From positions 3,113,501 through 3,177,500 of the forward strand of contig NZ_CP053562.1 of assembly GCF_002085925.2 (NCBI RefSeq): 64,000 bases of DNA. Reading direction: 5' to 3'. The notes beneath the pieces are model-generated. The model made no database searches and was not told the origin of the DNA. It saw nothing but the letters and a program-made list of their open reading frames with translations. This DNA comes from Thioclava electrotropha. GTDB lineage: Bacteria > Pseudomonadota > Alphaproteobacteria > Rhodobacterales > Rhodobacteraceae. This document shows positions 62,275 through 64,000 of the stretch, one piece after another. Position numbers and translations under genes: made by a program. The number at the start of each line of letters is the position of its first letter. The first letter of the stretch is position 1.

Positions 62275-63004
62275 CCGCCGCTGTCCGGTTACTCACGCCG
62301 AGCTTGTTGATAATCCGATGCGTATGGATCTTCGCAGTGTGCTCTGAGACCTGAAGGCGATCCGCGATGTTCTTGTTCTGCTGTCCGGATGCCAGAAGTT
62401 GTAACACCTCCCGTTCGCGCCGCGTCAGCGTGTCCATCACGTCCGGCGTCGGCTCCAGGTCGAGGCCCGGCTCGGCAAGCTTTCTCGAGGCCGCTTTCGA
62501 CACAGTCAGTCCGGTTTCAAGAAGCGCCGGCGGGACAACGTGCCCCCCCGACAGGATGATGCGCAATGTCAGCATCCAAGTCGTGATGTTGATGTTCATC
62601 GGCAGGAAGCTCACCTGATCGAGCAGGGCGCCCGATCGAAGGAAATCCATTGCTTCCCTGTCAGGCCTGTCCTCCGTATAGGCAATCGCGAAGCGCATGC
62701 GCGAAAGAGCTTCTCCCCGCGCCGCGATGAACGCTTTCAGTCCTGCGGCGTTGCCTTCCTCCACGATCAAAGTGGAAATCCTGTCGCCATTCGGAAAGCG
62801 GGCATTCTCATCGCGGCGTTGAGGGATTTCCTCCAGATAGTCTACGCGGACCACCGGGATCTCCGGCACCTCGCTCTCGAGCGTCCGAACGATCACATCG
62901 CTGAAAATCTCCCGCGGCCCCACGAAACAAATGCACGCATCACTCCTGCGCCGCGGCGCAGCTTGGGACACCCCGCTTAAACCCTCCTTGTTGAGCGTAT
63001 TCAT
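62234..63004 (-). CDS. LuxR/FixJ-type transcriptional regulator
   Basis: A 256-residue protein. The C-terminal HTH (about 185-245) has TLTRREREVLQLLASGQQNK, NIADRLQVSEHTAKIHTHRI and INKLGVSNRTAA, typical LuxR. The N-terminal 170 residues resemble a receiver fold (ACICFVGPREIFSDVIVRTL) but lack an obvious phosphorylatable aspartate. I compare it with CsgD/VpsT-like or atypical response regulators that control surface polysaccharide, which is not proven. The ribosome site GGAGGGG supports the ATG at 63004. The 3' end overlaps the broken integrase frame. Confidence 0.85.
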   Translation of the reverse strand: MNTLNKEGLSGVSQAAPRRRSDACICFVGPREIFSDVIVRTLESEVPEIPVVRVDYLEEIPQRRDENARFPNGDRISTLIVEEGNAAGLKAFIAARGEALSRMRFAIAYTEDRPDREAMDFLRSGALLDQVSFLPMNINITTWMLTLRIILSGGHVVPPALLETGLTVSKAASRKLAEPGLDLEPTPDVMDTLTRREREVLQLLASGQQNKNIADRLQVSEHTAKIHTHRIINKLGVSNRTAAAIWYHRHEARASL

Positions 63005-63830
63005 ATCCCCTCCGACTTTCAGCCTCCCCAGGCCTTAGTGGAATAGGATAGCACAGGTGCGTGAGCGGGCTATCCGCCCAAATGATATATGGCACCTGAG
63101 GGAATTCGGAATACGCGCTGCGCGATAGCACTCAGCGTGACGGGACGGACACGTCAGACTTCGTTCACCGAAGCTCCGGCCTCTTCGTGGAGATCTGCTT
63201 CCATCTTAGTATCCGTCTCGTCTTTGCCCTTCAGGACACCCGTGCTCTCGATATCTAAAGTGACGATCCGCCTCGAAGATCGGGAAGCGGGCGCCGCCAA
63301 AGGCAGGCATTTCGAGTGCGCCAAAGATTGCTCTCGGCGGCGCTGACGAACTTTAGCGCCTCCCGTTCATCGGTATATTGCTCGTAGGGTGGATCGGTAT
63401 GAAGTGACCAGACAACGCAACGGGCTTTGGAAGGCTGTCGTGTCTTCTTCACCTTCACCAAATAGGACGGCTTTGGCGCAGGCGACCTGTGCCAAGTTTT
63501 CATCGGCCGTCTGACACTGCATATGGCCGGGCGCGTGCATGACTTCGGTTCTGCAGCCTTCTCTCCGTCAATATGCGGCACGATAATGCCACCCCCCGCG
63601 GGGCGAGCGATTTATCCGCAACACTTTAACCGGACTACAAATTCATTGATGCAAATCAACGAATGCGTGCAAGGGTAACATTAGTGTGATTGCCGAAGCC
63701 CGTGCGAGGGAACTTCAGAAACGCGCCGAGGCAAACGCACGGACATGTCGTCAGTACGATCGAGTGAAGAGTCGTTTGGTTCGCGCGCAGATTTTGTCGT
63801 GGCGATGGCCTTGGGGAATGGGGATAAAGA
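63005..63830. other. Long intergenic region, one weak open frame
   Basis: About 825 bp. A minus-strand frame at 63255-63581 (108 codons) exists but has no recognisable content. The notable element is the FNR-type box at 63646. The region probably holds promoters of the LuxR gene and of the exported protein gene. Confidence 0.45.
63646..63659. promoter_or_regulatory. FNR/FnrL anaerobox
   Basis: TTGATGCAAATCAA is a perfect match to the FNR consensus TTGAT-N4-ATCAA and is set in a longer palindrome ATTC...GAAT. It lies 172 bp upstream of the exported protein start. Confidence 0.75.
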
Positions 63831-64000
63831 ATGTCGAATACACTACTCACAAATTTGAAACGCACCGTAGCACCCGCCGCTTTGCTGCTGTGCCTCGGGA
63901 ATCCGGCCTGGTCGGGCACCTTTGATGACGCACCCGTCATCAGCGTGACCGGCGATGGTCTTATCTTCTCCGATCCGGCGGAAGGCGTGCAGCCGCCCGG
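63831..64000 (+). CDS. Exported protein of unknown function, runs off the window
   Basis: The ATG at 63831 opens a frame of 56 visible residues. A signal peptide with a positively charged start (NLKR) and hydrophobic core (APAALLLCLG-NPAWS) is followed by GTFDDAPVISVTGDGLIF. The mature domain is cut by the window edge, so no function can be given. The upstream FNR-type box suggests oxygen-responsive expression. Confidence 0.6.
   Translation, partial: MSNTLLTNLKRTVAPAALLLCLGNPAWSGTFDDAPVISVTGDGLIFSDPAEGVQPP

Noticed and set aside
63255..63581. A 108-codon minus-strand frame
   Set aside because: It has no ribosome site and no recognisable domain, so it is left as unsupported.

Overview
The window reads as a high-GC alphaproteobacterial chromosome of the Rhodobacterales type (Rhodobacteraceae/Paracoccaceae; a Thioclava- or Paracoccus-like host is a guess). 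The basis is the gene families present: TRAP transporter, glycerol ABC cassette, LsrB-type AI-2 uptake, mde locus, and an FnrL-type anaerobox. No rRNA and no CRISPR array were seen. One tRNA (Gln, anticodon TTG) is present.

Layout. (1) 1-6.3 kb, core: a rhodanese-like secreted protein, a YdcF protein, a GlsB/YeaQ membrane protein, an ABM-domain protein, a TRAP solute-binding gene followed by only the tail of its large permease, UDP-glucose dehydrogenase and a BaiN/HI0933 flavoprotein. (2) 6.3-30.3 kb, accessory region starting exactly at the 3' end of tRNA-Gln: a 947-residue tyrosine recombinase, two small unknown genes, two overlapping tyrosine recombinases, an excisionase-like HTH gene, a set of hairpins and direct repeats, five 21-bp tandem repeats, an IS21 element, an AT-richer 1042-residue SIR2-STAND-TPR-cold-shock-like protein (probable anti-phage defence), a SulP transporter with a universal stress protein, an IS1595 transposase, and a nest of IS3 elements. 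(3) 30.4-43.4 kb, glycerol metabolism: an orphan pair of permeases paralogous to GlpP/GlpQ, then a minus-strand operon glpD-glpS-glpT-glpP-glpQ-glpU-glpV-glpK plus an iron-containing alcohol dehydrogenase, with glpR divergent. (4) 43.5-52.5 kb, AI-2 processing: lsrA-lsrC-lsrD-lsrB plus a class II aldolase on the minus strand, and lsrR-lsrK-lsrG divergent. lsrK is frameshifted. (5) 52.6-54.1 kb, an IS1182 transposase. (6) 54.4-58.5 kb, an mdeB-mdeA operon with divergent mdeR (methionine to 2-oxobutyrate to acyl-CoA). (7) 58.6-64 kb: a MerR-methyltransferase fusion, a GNAT, RsgA, a broken integrase, a LuxR-type regulator, and the start of a secreted protein behind a perfect FNR-type box.

How the parts work together. 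The glp cluster imports glycerol by ABC transport, phosphorylates it (GlpK) and oxidises it (GlpD) under a DeoR repressor. The lsr cluster would import AI-2, but the broken kinase should disconnect uptake from signalling. The accessory region is the best place to look for something new: the SIR2-STAND protein and the recombinase module with its paired hairpins.
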